From assembly GCF_900100085.1 (NCBI RefSeq), contig NZ_FNEJ01000016.1, forward strand, positions 49,857 to 113,856: 64,000 bases of DNA. Reading direction: 5' to 3'. Source of the stretch: Salipiger marinus. Its GTDB lineage: Bacteria; Pseudomonadota; Alphaproteobacteria; Rhodobacterales; Rhodobacteraceae. A model generated the notes under the pieces. That model did not search any database. It was not told where the DNA came from and was given only the letters and a program-made list of their open reading frames with translations. The translations under genes were made by a program, and so were the position numbers. Positions within the stretch are counted from its first letter, which is position 1, and every line of letters begins with the position of its first letter. This document shows positions 54,555 through 63,367 of this stretch, piece after piece.

Positions 54555-55565
54555 TCAGTCGAGCTCGGCGATGGCCGCGTCATAGGTGGCCAGCAGCGCC
54601 TCGCCCGCCTCGCCCGCCATGGCGACATAGGCCGCCGAGGCCGGACCCCAGGTCAGCTCGCGCAGCTCGGCGCGCTCTTCCGGCGGGGCCACGCGCACAT
54701 TGGTGCCCGCGCCCTCGATGACCTCCAGCGCCTCCTGCACGGCGGCGGCCTTGTGCGCGGTCAGCTCGGGGATCACCTCGGTGAAGGCGGTGCGGATCAC
54801 CTCCTGATGCTCGGCGGGCAGGCTCTCCCAGAACATCGGGTTGAACAGCACCACGTCTTCCATCGCGCCATGATCCGAGACCACGAGGTTTTTCTGCACC
54901 TCGTAGAATTTCATGTTCTTGATGGTGTCGAGCGGGTTCTCCTCGCCATCGACCACGCCGGTCTGCAGCGAGGTGTAAAGCTCGCCGAAGGGCAGGGCGA
55001 TGGCCGAGGCGCCAAGTGCGGTGTACTGCTCGATCAGGATCGAGCTGTCCATGACGCGGAATTTCTGACCGGCAAAATCGCCCAAGCTGTCGAGCGGCTC
55101 GTTGGAGGTGAACTGCTTCTTGCCATTGGGCCAGAGCGTCAGCGCCACCATGCCCTTGGAGGAGAAGCTGTCGAGCAGCTCCGCACCGAAGGCGCTTTCG
55201 CGCAGCGCCTGCGCCTTGGCGTCATCCTCGGGCAGCAGGTAGGGGATGTCGAGGATCGACACCACCGGGTTGAACCCGCCAAGGAAGGCGGCGGGGGCGA
55301 CGGTGCCCTCGATGGTGCCAAGCTGCACGCCCTCGTTCATCTGGCGCTGGTTGCCCAGCTGGCCCTGCGGGAAGATCTGCAGCTCGACCGCGCCCTCGGT
55401 GCGCTCCGCGACCAGATCCGCCACCTTTTCCAGATGCACGTGGCGGCTTTGTGCCGAGCTTTCCAGATGGCCGATGCGGGCGACGAACTCCTGCGCCGAG
55501 GCGGCGCTGGACAGGACGAGGCCAAGCGCGGTCAGGCTTGGCAGAAGATAGGCGGATTTGAACAT
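54555..55565 (-). CDS. TRAP transporter substrate-binding protein (DctP type)
   Basis: ATG 55565 follows a GGGAGT site and begins a signal peptide ending SSAASAQ. The 336-residue protein has the family motifs LQIFPQGQLGNQRQMNEGVQLGTIEG near residue 62, the carboxylate-binding Arg in FAGQKFRVMDS near 150, and SLQTGVVDGEENPLDTI near 192. It is the first structural gene of the operon that continues into pyrK/pyrD, so its ligand is probably their substrate. Confidence 0.92.
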   Translation of the reverse strand: MFKSAYLLPSLTALGLVLSSAASAQEFVARIGHLESSAQSRHVHLEKVADLVAERTEGAVELQIFPQGQLGNQRQMNEGVQLGTIEGTVAPAAFLGGFNPVVSILDIPYLLPEDDAKAQALRESAFGAELLDSFSSKGMVALTLWPNGKKQFTSNEPLDSLGDFAGQKFRVMDSSILIEQYTALGASAIALPFGELYTSLQTGVVDGEENPLDTIKNMKFYEVQKNLVVSDHGAMEDVVLFNPMFWESLPAEHQEVIRTAFTEVIPELTAHKAAAVQEALEVIEGAGTNVRVAPPEERAELRELTWGPASAAYVAMAGEAGEALLATYDAAIAELD

Positions 55566-55634
55566 GCAGGACTCCCTGTGGGTTTGTTCTTCTTGAGCAC
55601 CCGGAAGGTTCACCAACAGGCGGGGAATGGTCAA

Positions 55635-55688
55635 CCGGAAAATCTAAATTTTGAGACGAGGCGGAAATTTTCCCGGCTCCCGGAAAAG
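55635..55688. promoter_or_regulatory. Repeated GGAAA motifs upstream of the TRAP operon
   Basis: Three elements occur in 54 bases: CCGGAAAAT (55635), the palindrome GGAAATTTTCC (55663-55673) and CCGGAAAAG (55680). They lie 70-120 bases upstream of the binding-protein start, in an AT-richer window, between it and the XRE regulator gene. A related inverted pair is at 56833-56848. Confidence 0.4.
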
Positions 55689-55715
55689 CTGCCGCCCATA
55701 TTTTGGGCAGTGCCG

Positions 55716-56597
55716 CTAGCGAATGCCATGGCACGCGATCAGCGCATCGACATGGTCCGCCGCCTCCACCCCCTTGAGCGAGGTCGCCCAGAGCCGTTTC
55801 GCGATGCCCTCATGCAGCTCCAGCGCCTCGGGCGCCGAGGTGATGAGCCCGACCCCGATGCGGATATTGGGATTGTGGCCCAGCCGGAAGGGGCTGATGG
55901 TCAGGGTCGAGGCCGCCCCCTTGCGCACGATCTGGAACGAGGTGGAGGGGATCGGTTCGCGCGCCACGCCCAGCTGGATGCCGATATCGGGCTCGCGCAG
56001 CATGCGGCTGATATGCCGGGCCTCGCGCAGCGCCATGTGGCGGCGATGGGCCAGCGTGTCTGCCTCCAGATCCCGGCGCCCCACCAGCCCCTCGCGCAGG
56101 AAGCGCTCGATATCGGCATCCGACACGATCGACACCAGAAGCGACCGGCGGCTGAGGAAATGCTCTTTTCTTTTCCTCAGGATTTCAAGGATCTGGACCA
56201 CATCCTGCGCCAGATCGCCGGGGGCCGCCTCGTGCAGGACCTGCGCCAGAACCGCGTCATAGCCTTCGGTCGTCACCAGATAGGAGACGGGGCTGAACAG
56301 GCCGATGATCTGCTCGCTGTCCTCCTCGATCTGGCGCATCCGCTCGAAGAAGCTGACCGCATTGTCCACATATTCGATGCCCACCCCCAGCAGCGAAGGC
56401 AGCGAGACATGCAGCTCGTCAGCGATGGCGGTCAGCATCTCGATCTTGGCGATCTCGCCCTTCTCCGCCCGGTAAAGCGCCGCGCGCGAGATGCCAAGCC
56501 GCGCCGCCAGCACCTCGGGCGCCAGCCCGCGGCCCATGCGATAGGCCCGCAGCCGCGCCCCGAGGTCTACGAAGTTCACCTTGCCAGCCTGCGTCAC
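55716..56597 (-). CDS. XRE-type HTH regulator with C-terminal effector region
   Basis: GTG 56597 has AGAGG upstream and places the HTH (LRAYRMGRGLAPEVLAARLGISRAALYRAEKGEI) at residues about 14-50. The remaining 240 residues form an uncharacterised domain with FSPVSYLVTTEGYDAVLAQVLHEA near 100 and a helix-rich section. No cupin or membrane span is seen. It is upstream of and in the same direction as the TRAP-pyr operon, separated by 150 bases with repeated GGAAA motifs, so it is the likely local regulator. Confidence 0.75.
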   Translation of the reverse strand: MTQAGKVNFVDLGARLRAYRMGRGLAPEVLAARLGISRAALYRAEKGEIAKIEMLTAIADELHVSLPSLLGVGIEYVDNAVSFFERMRQIEEDSEQIIGLFSPVSYLVTTEGYDAVLAQVLHEAAPGDLAQDVVQILEILRKRKEHFLSRRSLLVSIVSDADIERFLREGLVGRRDLEADTLAHRRHMALREARHISRMLREPDIGIQLGVAREPIPSTSFQIVRKGAASTLTISPFRLGHNPNIRIGVGLITSAPEALELHEGIAKRLWATSLKGVEAADHVDALIACHGIR

Positions 56598-57049
56598 GGT
56601 CTGCCTCTTTGCTGTTTCGCCTGTCCTGCCGGGGCCGCACGTGACAGAGATCCGCTGCGGCCTCCCCTTGGCGCAGCCGTATCGAAAATGATCCAAACGC
56701 GCCCGGGGAGCAACCGCAACTTGCCCCAACAGACCGGAACTTCGCAAAAACCCTGTGTTTTCGGTGATATCTGACTGGAAAACGGGCAAGACCGGCGGGT
56801 TTCTTCCCGCCGTCTGCACGGCAAAAGCCCTCATTTTCCACGGAAAATTCCTCAGCTTGGGGACAGATGTCCAAAAACTGAGAAGATTGCCGCACTTTTT
56901 CGCACCCAGCCAGACCCGGCCCCGGACCGGGGGACGGCAGAGCCAGGCAAGGGTTCCCCGGTTCTGTCGAGGCCACGACTCGGCCCCCGCGCAGCTCTGC
57001 CCGGAGGCCTGCCTCGCGTCAGGGGCGGGCCCGCCGCAGCCTGCGGCCC
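56598..57049. other. Intergenic, with an inverted pair at 56833-56848
   Basis: No gene is seen. ATTTTCC-AC-GGAAAAT (56833-56848) has perfect 7-bp arms similar to the motifs before the TRAP operon, about 235 bases upstream of the regulator start. GC-rich inverted repeats near 57020-57060 may terminate the pseudogene that follows. Confidence 0.35.
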
Positions 57050-57460
57050 TCAGGGCCGGGCGTTGCGCCGCAGCACGCGGTCGATCATCTCCTGCGCGGT
57101 GCCGATCTGCGCCTCGGTCCCGATCACCCCGGGCGGCAGGGTGATCCCGGCCACCTCCTGCAGCGCGGCGTCAAGATCCGCCCTCCGCGATCCGCAGCGC
57201 CACCTCATGAAGCACGTCATGGGCGCGCAGACGGCCAAGCTGCTCGGACAGGTGCATCATCACCGCTTCGGAATGGATGAGCCCGCCGGTCAGGTCGAGG
57301 TTGCGGGCCATGCGCGCGCTGTCGACCTCGAGCCCGGAGAGCAGATCCGAAGCCAGCGAGACCGCCCCGCCAAGGTTCTGCACCGCATGGGCCAGCGCGG
57401 CCCGCTCGCGGTAGCCCTGCCCGATGCCGCGCGCCTCGGCGTCAGACCAACGCCAGAAGT
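57050..57460 (-). pseudogene. Lyase-family gene remnant (PcaB/adenylosuccinate-lyase-like C-terminus)
   Basis: The minus strand encodes the C-terminal part of a fumarase/aspartase-superfamily enzyme close to 3-carboxy-muconate cycloisomerase: ALAHAVQNLGGAVSL, NLDLTGGLIHSEAVMMHLSEQLG and LRAHDVLHEVALRIAE. A frame change near 57180 is needed to read on into AALQEVAGITLPPG and the stop at 57050. The 5' half is missing; the sequence breaks about 20-40 bases before the IS110 left end at 57482. It is a truncated and frameshifted pseudogene. Confidence 0.65.
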
Positions 57461-57481
57461 GTTTTTAGATCGGCAAAGCCA

Positions 57482-57592
57482 TTAGACCCCATGATCGGGG
57501 AGTGAGCTGACTGGGTCGGTGGCCTCTCCCGCAGCATTCTCCGTTCGCGGGTTGCGCCAGATTGGCTGGCGCCGAGCCTCAAGAATGGGGGA
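57482..57592 (+). repeat. IS110-type left end, orphan copy 2
   Basis: About 110 bases matching 19863-19973, starting at the same TTAGACCCCATGATCG terminus. Here no transposase follows: the sequence runs straight into the left end of an IS3-type element. It is an orphan end left by deletion or by the IS3 insertion. Confidence 0.7.
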
Positions 57593-57594
57593 GT

Positions 57595-58201
57595 GGCCTC
57601 TGCTGCCGGTTTCGTGGACACGAAGACAAGATCGTGACCAAGGAACTGGAGAGTGGGTATGACCAGACGGAAGTTCAGCCGTGAGTTCAAGTTCGAGGCC
57701 GTAAGGCTGGTGACGAAGTGGGGAGTACGGTGGCGCAGGCCGCACGTGATCTTGATGTGGCCGAGAGCGTGCTGCGGCGGTGGATGCGGGAACTGGCGAG
57801 GATAATTTGCTTCGCGTCGAGCGCCCTGACTTCCGTATTTCTGTCGTCATCTACACCTCCAAGCTCAGGGTGTTGCGACGACCGGTTGAATCCGCACAAT
57901 GTATAAGCGAGCAGCTTCAATGGCTTTTGGTCGACAACGGGATCACCTGCTCGATGAGCCGGGCCGGAAACGTGTGGAGCAACTCTGCGATGGAAAGCTT
58001 CTTCCCCTCGCCGAAGACCGAACGGACGGCCAGGAGGGTCTACCGCACCCGCGAAGAAGCACGCGCCGACGTCTTTGGCTACATCGAGCGCTTCTATAAT
58101 CCTCGCAGGCACCATTCGAAACTGGGCTACCTCAGCCCCATGGAGTTCGAGGCCCGCGCTACGCTAGCTTAACCTGCTGTCCACGAAACCAGTAGCAGGC
58201 C
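57595..58201 (+). mobile_element. Internally deleted IS3-family element
   Basis: Imperfect terminal inverted repeats sharing GGTTTCGTGGACA lie at about 57595-57620 and 58178-58201. Inside, OrfA starts at ATG 57659 (TRRKFSREFKFEAVRLVT), changes frame near 57717 and continues VAQAARDLDVAESVLRRWMRELA. It is then joined to about 110 bases of unrelated sequence. From 57908 to 58172 the OrfB C-terminus is intact: GITCSMSRAGNVWSNSAMESFF and YIERFYNPRRHHSKLGYLSPMEFE, including the catalytic Glu. The first catalytic Asp region is deleted, so the element cannot move itself. Confidence 0.8.
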
Positions 58202-58415
58202 GCTGCGGGACGATGAAAGACGGCATCATGGCACGCATGCCCACCTGATGGCGCGATGCGACGCGTAAAGCCGAAAGTCTCCGAAAGGGAACCCGTTCCG
58301 GTCCGAAGACTTCTTCAGTAGCCTGTTAAACCTGCCAGCTCCTCGTTTTATGGATTGGCGCTGTTGATTTCTTCATATATGGTAAATACCATAATGGGAT
58401 TAATATATGAATTAC

Positions 58416-59006
58416 TCAGGGAGTTCGCGGAGCAGAGCCACGTGATACGCTAACCCCGTCCAACGAGCGAGAGTTGCGTCGTTCATATCTAGACTTCGAT
58501 TGCTCAGCATAGATTACTCCACAAATAATACCTACGCCGATGGCAACTGGAGGGACGCCCCCCGAGAGGGCAGCAAGATTATTGCAAGTAGCAAAGGTTC
58601 CAGCCGTTTCCACAAGCCAATTAGCTCTCGCTGGGGTAACTCCTGATGCGACCATCACCCTTTTAACCCCGTACTTCAAGGGAATCCGGACCAAAGGTGC
58701 AGCATTACCAGCGGCAGCAGCAATGGGGTTAGCTTCAACTAACCCAGATGCTAGACCCACCGCCGTACTTCCAGCATCGGCGAAATCAGCAGGTCCAATC
58801 CGGACTTCATCCATGCGATCACGATCTGGAACTTTTAACGCAGTACCCTTCGCCTGAGTTGACACGACATTTACTCTTGATGCCGATGAGAGCACAGAAT
58901 TTCTAGTATCTCTCGGTTTTTCGCCTGCATCAGAACAGCCGGCTGCAATTGACATTATTGCAAGGGAGTAAATCACGATGAAAGCCCGACCGTTTTTAAT
59001 AGACAT
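58416..59006 (-). CDS. Hypothetical lipoprotein
   Basis: The 196-residue protein begins MSIKNGRAFIVIYSLAIMSIAAGC, a lipoprotein signal with a lipobox (IAAGC) so the mature protein should start at Cys24 and be lipid-anchored. The next 60 residues are polar. Two hydrophobic stretches (around residues 82-105 and 148-168, VAIGVGIICGVIYA) could be membrane-associated. No family is recognised. The gene is clearly lower in GC than most of the window and lies between a dead IS3 and the glycosidase/RTX gene. Confidence 0.6.
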   Translation of the reverse strand: MSIKNGRAFIVIYSLAIMSIAAGCSDAGEKPRDTRNSVLSSASRVNVVSTQAKGTALKVPDRDRMDEVRIGPADFADAGSTAVGLASGLVEANPIAAAAGNAAPLVRIPLKYGVKRVMVASGVTPARANWLVETAGTFATCNNLAALSGGVPPVAIGVGIICGVIYAEQSKSRYERRNSRSLDGVSVSRGSAPRTP

Positions 59007-59065
59007 ATCTTAACTCCATGCTGAAGATCCGATCTCAGAATCTCACGCAAGAGTTAATAATTTGA

Positions 59066-59093
59066 CATATAAAAAATTTCTGTCGAATTTCAA
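59066..59093 (-). promoter_or_regulatory. Candidate promoter of the lipoprotein gene
   Basis: On the minus strand TTGAAA (59088-59093) and TATATG (59066-59071) are separated by 16 bases, 60 bases upstream of the lipoprotein ATG. The region is very AT-rich, so chance matches are likely. Confidence 0.4.
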
Positions 59094-59681
59094 TATATAA
59101 AATACTCCACATTCTGATTAATGTAGCGCAAATATTATTTATTCTTTAAAAGTTGAAATGGAACGGGTGCCGACGACAAACTTGGCCGTCAGCGTCAACC
59201 AAGTTGGTCTATGGAGCCTAACGAAGTCAGGGCGTAGCTCGCCCGTAGGCTGGGACTACCAGCGCGGCTCTCTTAAGGGGCTCAGAGCTGGCCGCTGCGG
59301 ACCAGCAGGCTAGACTCAGAAGCAAGACGGATATCCGATTGTGCCCTGAAAATCCAGCACCACCAGTAAATGAGAGCTTAGCAGCCGGCGGATCACAGCC
59401 GCCTGAAGGAGCTTCAGCGAACTCACTGCCTGCCGGATTGAGTCCGGTCCGGCCCCAACGCAAGCACACCCGGAGTCCCACTGTGCCCGATCAACCAGCC
59501 CAATAAGCCAGCGCTATGAATAGCTTAAATTACCCAATATCTTGTCTAATGGGTGAGAAGTGGCCCACCCAACTAATACTCACTTGCTTAGACACAGCAT
59601 CCCAGACCATCGGCGCCGCGCACGACGCCTCGCAAGCACAAGCCAGCGCACTCACATCCGCAATCAATCGCCCAGAGGTCT
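59094..59681. other. Intergenic stretch between lipoprotein and glycosidase/RTX genes
   Basis: Short frames on both strands (for example minus 59227-59481) have no motif or ribosome site I trust. Base composition changes from AT-rich (59007-59160) to mixed. No terminator hairpin was found after the RTX gene. Confidence 0.3.
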
Positions 59682-62228
59682 CTAGAAAAAATCGAGATAC
59701 TGGTAAGGGGAAATATCGTTGTTAGATCTGCCAATGTCTATTTCGAGAATTTGTGTAACACCTCTTTCTGAAAGTTCATATTGAACCTGCAATACACCAG
59801 CATGAACGCCCGCCGTGCTGGGGTCGAAGCGGCCTATTGTAGTATCGTAGAGCACGATGCGATCTCCACCTGCTGGATCAAAATCCAAAATTTTAGCTAA
59901 CTGCCGACCAGGAACAAACTGAAAACTATCAGCTCCAACTCCGCCTGAGAATGTGTTCTCTCCGCCGCCCCCGAATAGATCATCATCTCCAGCGCCCCCG
60001 ACAATAATTTCATTACCATCTGACCCCCAAATTGTGTCATCTCCGGAGCCGCCATCGATAAGTATTGTCATACCTGAAAGGCTATAGTCAGGGCTTGTGA
60101 GGTCGATAATGTCATTTCCGGACATCCCACGAATTTCTTCAACGTCAATTAACCTCGCTTTTCCAGGCATGCCAAAGCTATCGGTTCGCAACTGGATGTT
60201 GCTATGAAACGCTGAGAGCGAATCATGTAGAAAAAAGGCATCGGGACCAGAGCCAAGTATGACAATATCGCGATCACCCCCCCCATCTATCACTGATAAG
60301 TTCCTCGTCATGCCGTAAAGGGGCACTAAATTACCTGGGCCAGGCATAGCCGCAGAGCCAACATTAGTAGCAAAGTGGCTTTCTGAGAAAGTCTGCATTG
60401 GCCTTAAGATAATGCTATCTTGACCCTCATCACCAAAAACCCAATCTGCACCATCAATTTCCCCGATCAAGTCGTCACCTGCTTCACCGTAGAGCAAATC
60501 CTCCCCACTACCGCCAATGATGGTGTCGTCCCCCCATCCGCCATTAAGCGTATCACAGCCAGAACCACCACGAAGAAGATCATTACCAGTTTGACCTTTT
60601 AATGAGTCATTACCCTCTCCACCTTCCAGAATGTCATTTCCATCTTCCCCGCGGATCGTGTCGTTAGAAATCCCGCCTTTTATAAAATCATCTCCATTGG
60701 TAATTGCTTGCAGCTCGATCATTGAAAGTTCCCGCTTAGCGAGAGTAAAATTTAAACTTGACCCCTCCAGAATGTAGCCATCACTATTACGAACTAAAGG
60801 ATTAGCTCGATCATCTCTAGGAGATCCATTATCACTTGTCATCCCAGTCTCAAGAACAAAATAAATTTCGGAAAAGGCAAAATTTTCTAAATCTATATTT
60901 ATATCTTTATATGCCTCTTGCTGTCCAACTATACCTCGTTCAGCGACGAAAAGGATAGCCTTTGTCTTATTGCCAAAGCCGTGGATGTCGATCCTCTGTT
61001 CGACCTCAAAGTCGAATAGAGGTGTGAGACCTGCCGTCTTGGTTAACCAAGAAAACGCTACGCCTGCAAAGGTAAGATCGCTCTCCGTACTGTCAATAAG
61101 CGTTCTGTAGTTAACTGAAGGGTTGCCAAAGGTGATCGGCCAAAAGTTGGCGCTATCAACGCCATTAGATGTAAGCTCAAAAAAGGCCTCAACTGTAGTG
61201 TGGGCATATAGAAGGCCATTGGCGTGCCCTTCAGTGGTGGTTCGATTGTGTGGGCTCCATTCGGTGACGTAATGTTCAAGAGAATTTTGCCCGAGATACA
61301 GGCGAAAGTTATCAAAAGCGGTTCTAAGTGCGAAGTCACGCTCTCCGTCTATTCCTGAAAAGCCGCCATTGAAATAAACATGAGATATCGCTCCCGAAAT
61401 ATTATCCACAGCACCGGGAACATTGAGTATTTCTCGAGCAATCGTTTGATTTTGCGTTAAGGCAGCGCCTTCACCGGAAACTGTTCTAGTCAACCACCCA
61501 GCGGGTGGAGTTCCAGAATATTCCGCCGCGAGGTGTATATCATAGCCTCCGTGAGAAAGTGGCTCGAGGTAGAAATGAGCGTCTGTGACCGGGCTGTACA
61601 TATTACCTGAGGAGACGATCTGAACACCGATATCGACGTCAGGATAGCGTGACCCCAAAAATAAAGCGAGTCTCCCAGACAAATAACCATATTCCATAGC
61701 GGACATTTCACCACTGCCCCAAAATTCATTTCCTATTTCAAATCGAACAACTTCTATCCCCTGCGTATGCGCAAGACTCAAGGCGGCATCAATATAACGC
61801 GAAACTAATTGGAAGTAATCCGATCTTAGCTCTATTCTGCTACCGTAGGTTCCATTTTCAATAGCTTCACCGGCGGATATCGCGAAGGAAATCCTAGTAG
61901 GGATCACCAGTTGCACATCAGCACCTGCATGTGCTGCGCTAATAAAAAAATCGGCCAACGGAGTGAATGTTGCATTCTCCCCATTAGTGGAGTAGCTTCC
62001 GGTTTCCCATGAGCCAGTTAAGAACACAGAATTTGTGAATCCCGACTCTGTGATGCTACCTCCCGGAAAACGCAGGATCGTTGGAGCCAAACTCTGAAGC
62101 ACGCTAAGGTTAGCGGGGCGATTTGGGAATTCGAAGTCATATGTGGTAACAAAATTTGTGCCAAACATTGCCTCCGGTACAGGGTGAGAGATGAATTTCT
62201 CATTTTCAGTTATTAGGTATTTAGACAT
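59682..62228 (-). CDS. Secreted glycoside hydrolase fused to RTX repeats
   Basis: ATG 62228 is 6 bases after a GGAG site (ATG 62231 and TTG 62234 also in frame). The 848-residue protein has no N-terminal signal peptide. Residues about 20-470 form a clan GH-A-like barrel: FGTNF, ILRFPGGSIT near 51, FEIGNEFWG with the acid/base pair Asn167-Glu168, and YVTEWSPH with probable nucleophile Glu323. A beta-sandwich follows. From about 515 there are nonapeptide calcium repeats (GGEGNDSLKGQTGNDLLRGG), a second repeat block near 740-780, and a C-terminal tail ending YQYLDFF, as expected for type I secretion. It may cut a polysaccharide outside the cell. GC is low for this genome. Confidence 0.82.
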   Translation of the reverse strand: MSKYLITENEKFISHPVPEAMFGTNFVTTYDFEFPNRPANLSVLQSLAPTILRFPGGSITESGFTNSVFLTGSWETGSYSTNGENATFTPLADFFISAAHAGADVQLVIPTRISFAISAGEAIENGTYGSRIELRSDYFQLVSRYIDAALSLAHTQGIEVVRFEIGNEFWGSGEMSAMEYGYLSGRLALFLGSRYPDVDIGVQIVSSGNMYSPVTDAHFYLEPLSHGGYDIHLAAEYSGTPPAGWLTRTVSGEGAALTQNQTIAREILNVPGAVDNISGAISHVYFNGGFSGIDGERDFALRTAFDNFRLYLGQNSLEHYVTEWSPHNRTTTEGHANGLLYAHTTVEAFFELTSNGVDSANFWPITFGNPSVNYRTLIDSTESDLTFAGVAFSWLTKTAGLTPLFDFEVEQRIDIHGFGNKTKAILFVAERGIVGQQEAYKDINIDLENFAFSEIYFVLETGMTSDNGSPRDDRANPLVRNSDGYILEGSSLNFTLAKRELSMIELQAITNGDDFIKGGISNDTIRGEDGNDILEGGEGNDSLKGQTGNDLLRGGSGCDTLNGGWGDDTIIGGSGEDLLYGEAGDDLIGEIDGADWVFGDEGQDSIILRPMQTFSESHFATNVGSAAMPGPGNLVPLYGMTRNLSVIDGGGDRDIVILGSGPDAFFLHDSLSAFHSNIQLRTDSFGMPGKARLIDVEEIRGMSGNDIIDLTSPDYSLSGMTILIDGGSGDDTIWGSDGNEIIVGGAGDDDLFGGGGENTFSGGVGADSFQFVPGRQLAKILDFDPAGGDRIVLYDTTIGRFDPSTAGVHAGVLQVQYELSERGVTQILEIDIGRSNNDISPYQYLDFF

Positions 62229-62671
62229 CATCAACTCCGCGCTTGCGTGGCTTTGATGACTTTTTTTGCGGGAGATTTTTCGAAAAGAATTGGGCTGAAT
62301 TTGGGCATCAATTCTTGAATTTAGCGAAAATCGATATATTTTAGGAGCCTTTTATGGTCCTAGCGGTTTAGGTGCAGAGCCCGTCTCTCCATGTTGGGAC
62401 GATTAGAGCGCCATGTCCCTGAGTGTATAGTGCCTGATAAATAATATTTATCGAATGGGCAACCATACACTGGGACAATTGATAAAGCTGAGATTGCCTG
62501 CTGAGCTCGATCAGCTATATGCCGCCAGCCGAGATTGAACGGCAGCATCTTGAACAGATCGAAGCACTGGATAAGGTGGCACGACGTGTTGAACGATGCG
62601 CTCTTCGGCCAAGCCCGGGTGGCTCAGATGGAAAAAAACGGCAAACTAGGTAGAACAAAAATTTCGGCGTT
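62229..62671. other. Promoter region of the glycosidase gene plus short frames
   Basis: The first 130 bases are AT-rich and should hold the promoter of the glycosidase gene. Further on, short plus-strand frames (62455-62538, 28 codons; 62519-62653) show amphipathic stretches such as LGQLIKLRLPAELDQLYAA. They look like fragments of a decayed gene, but I cannot name it. Confidence 0.35.
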
Positions 62672-63367
62672 ATGAACGCTAAACTTCTTAACCGAAAAAT
62701 ATTCCATCACCGGTGCGGCTCGTACATCCTGTTTCGATCTCGAAGACTATGTTGCGAGATTACGTCGGTCCAGAGAAAATGTCGACATACACGAGAAATT
62801 TCAATAATTTCTTCACCTTTATCAATTTTTATGCGAATGAGGCGCTTCGATTTTGAGGTCGATATGTTTAACTTTCTAGAAACCCCATTTACTGATAGCG
62901 AAGCAATATTTGTGCTTTGCATTGAGCCGAGCGACTTTAATAGTCTTCAGGCGGTTGAGCGAAATATTATCTGCCCATTTCGTGGTGACAATAAATTTAG
63001 CTTCCCTAATTTCTTTGATCTGCTCACTTACGCCTTGAGTAAAATATATTTCGACGACTGCTTCTCTGAATCTGAAATGAATGATATTGTTCTTAATTAT
63101 ATGGACGACTTAGCCTCCTCACTTGATAGCATCACCAGCTATAATCCAGAATTGGATTATGGCAACTTACCAGATATTGCAACCGTTCTTTTGCTTGATC
63201 CGTCTAATCCTTTTTTAAAAGCGGAGGCGGCAGAGGGAGAAATGGTAATGCTGTCGCAAGATAAGCTATGGAGCGCGAACCTTCGTATTCCAATATTCAT
63301 CAGTATCACAGCAGCTGTATTTCTTCGCTCAATCAAGGCATTGACGCCTTCCCTGTCCTTGATTTGA
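62672..63367 (+). CDS. Hypothetical AT-rich gene
   Basis: The frame allows up to 231 residues, but the first 54 are basic and cysteine-rich and unlike the rest; ATG 62834 (MRMRRFDFEVDMFNF) or ATG 62864 is a likelier start, giving about 177 or 167 residues. The body is acidic with many Phe, Asn, Ser and Asp (FSFPNFFDLLTYALSKIYFDDCFSESEMNDI). No signal peptide or known motif is seen. The last 25 residues turn basic/hydrophobic, perhaps because the original 3' end has been replaced. It may be horizontally acquired; function unknown. Confidence 0.45.
   Translation: MNAKLLNRKIFHHRCGSYILFRSRRLCCEITSVQRKCRHTREISIISSPLSIFMRMRRFDFEVDMFNFLETPFTDSEAIFVLCIEPSDFNSLQAVERNIICPFRGDNKFSFPNFFDLLTYALSKIYFDDCFSESEMNDIVLNYMDDLASSLDSITSYNPELDYGNLPDIATVLLLDPSNPFLKAEAAEGEMVMLSQDKLWSANLRIPIFISITAAVFLRSIKALTPSLSLI

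Noticed and set aside
53859..56774. A 971-codon open frame on the plus strand across the second TRAP operon.
   Set aside because: It is antisense to DctM, DctQ, DctP and XRE genes that all carry clear motifs, and its composition is typical of a GC-driven shadow.
59227..59481. Minus-strand 84-codon frame between lipoprotein and RTX gene.
   Set aside because: No ribosome site and no motif; composition looks like non-coding shadow sequence.
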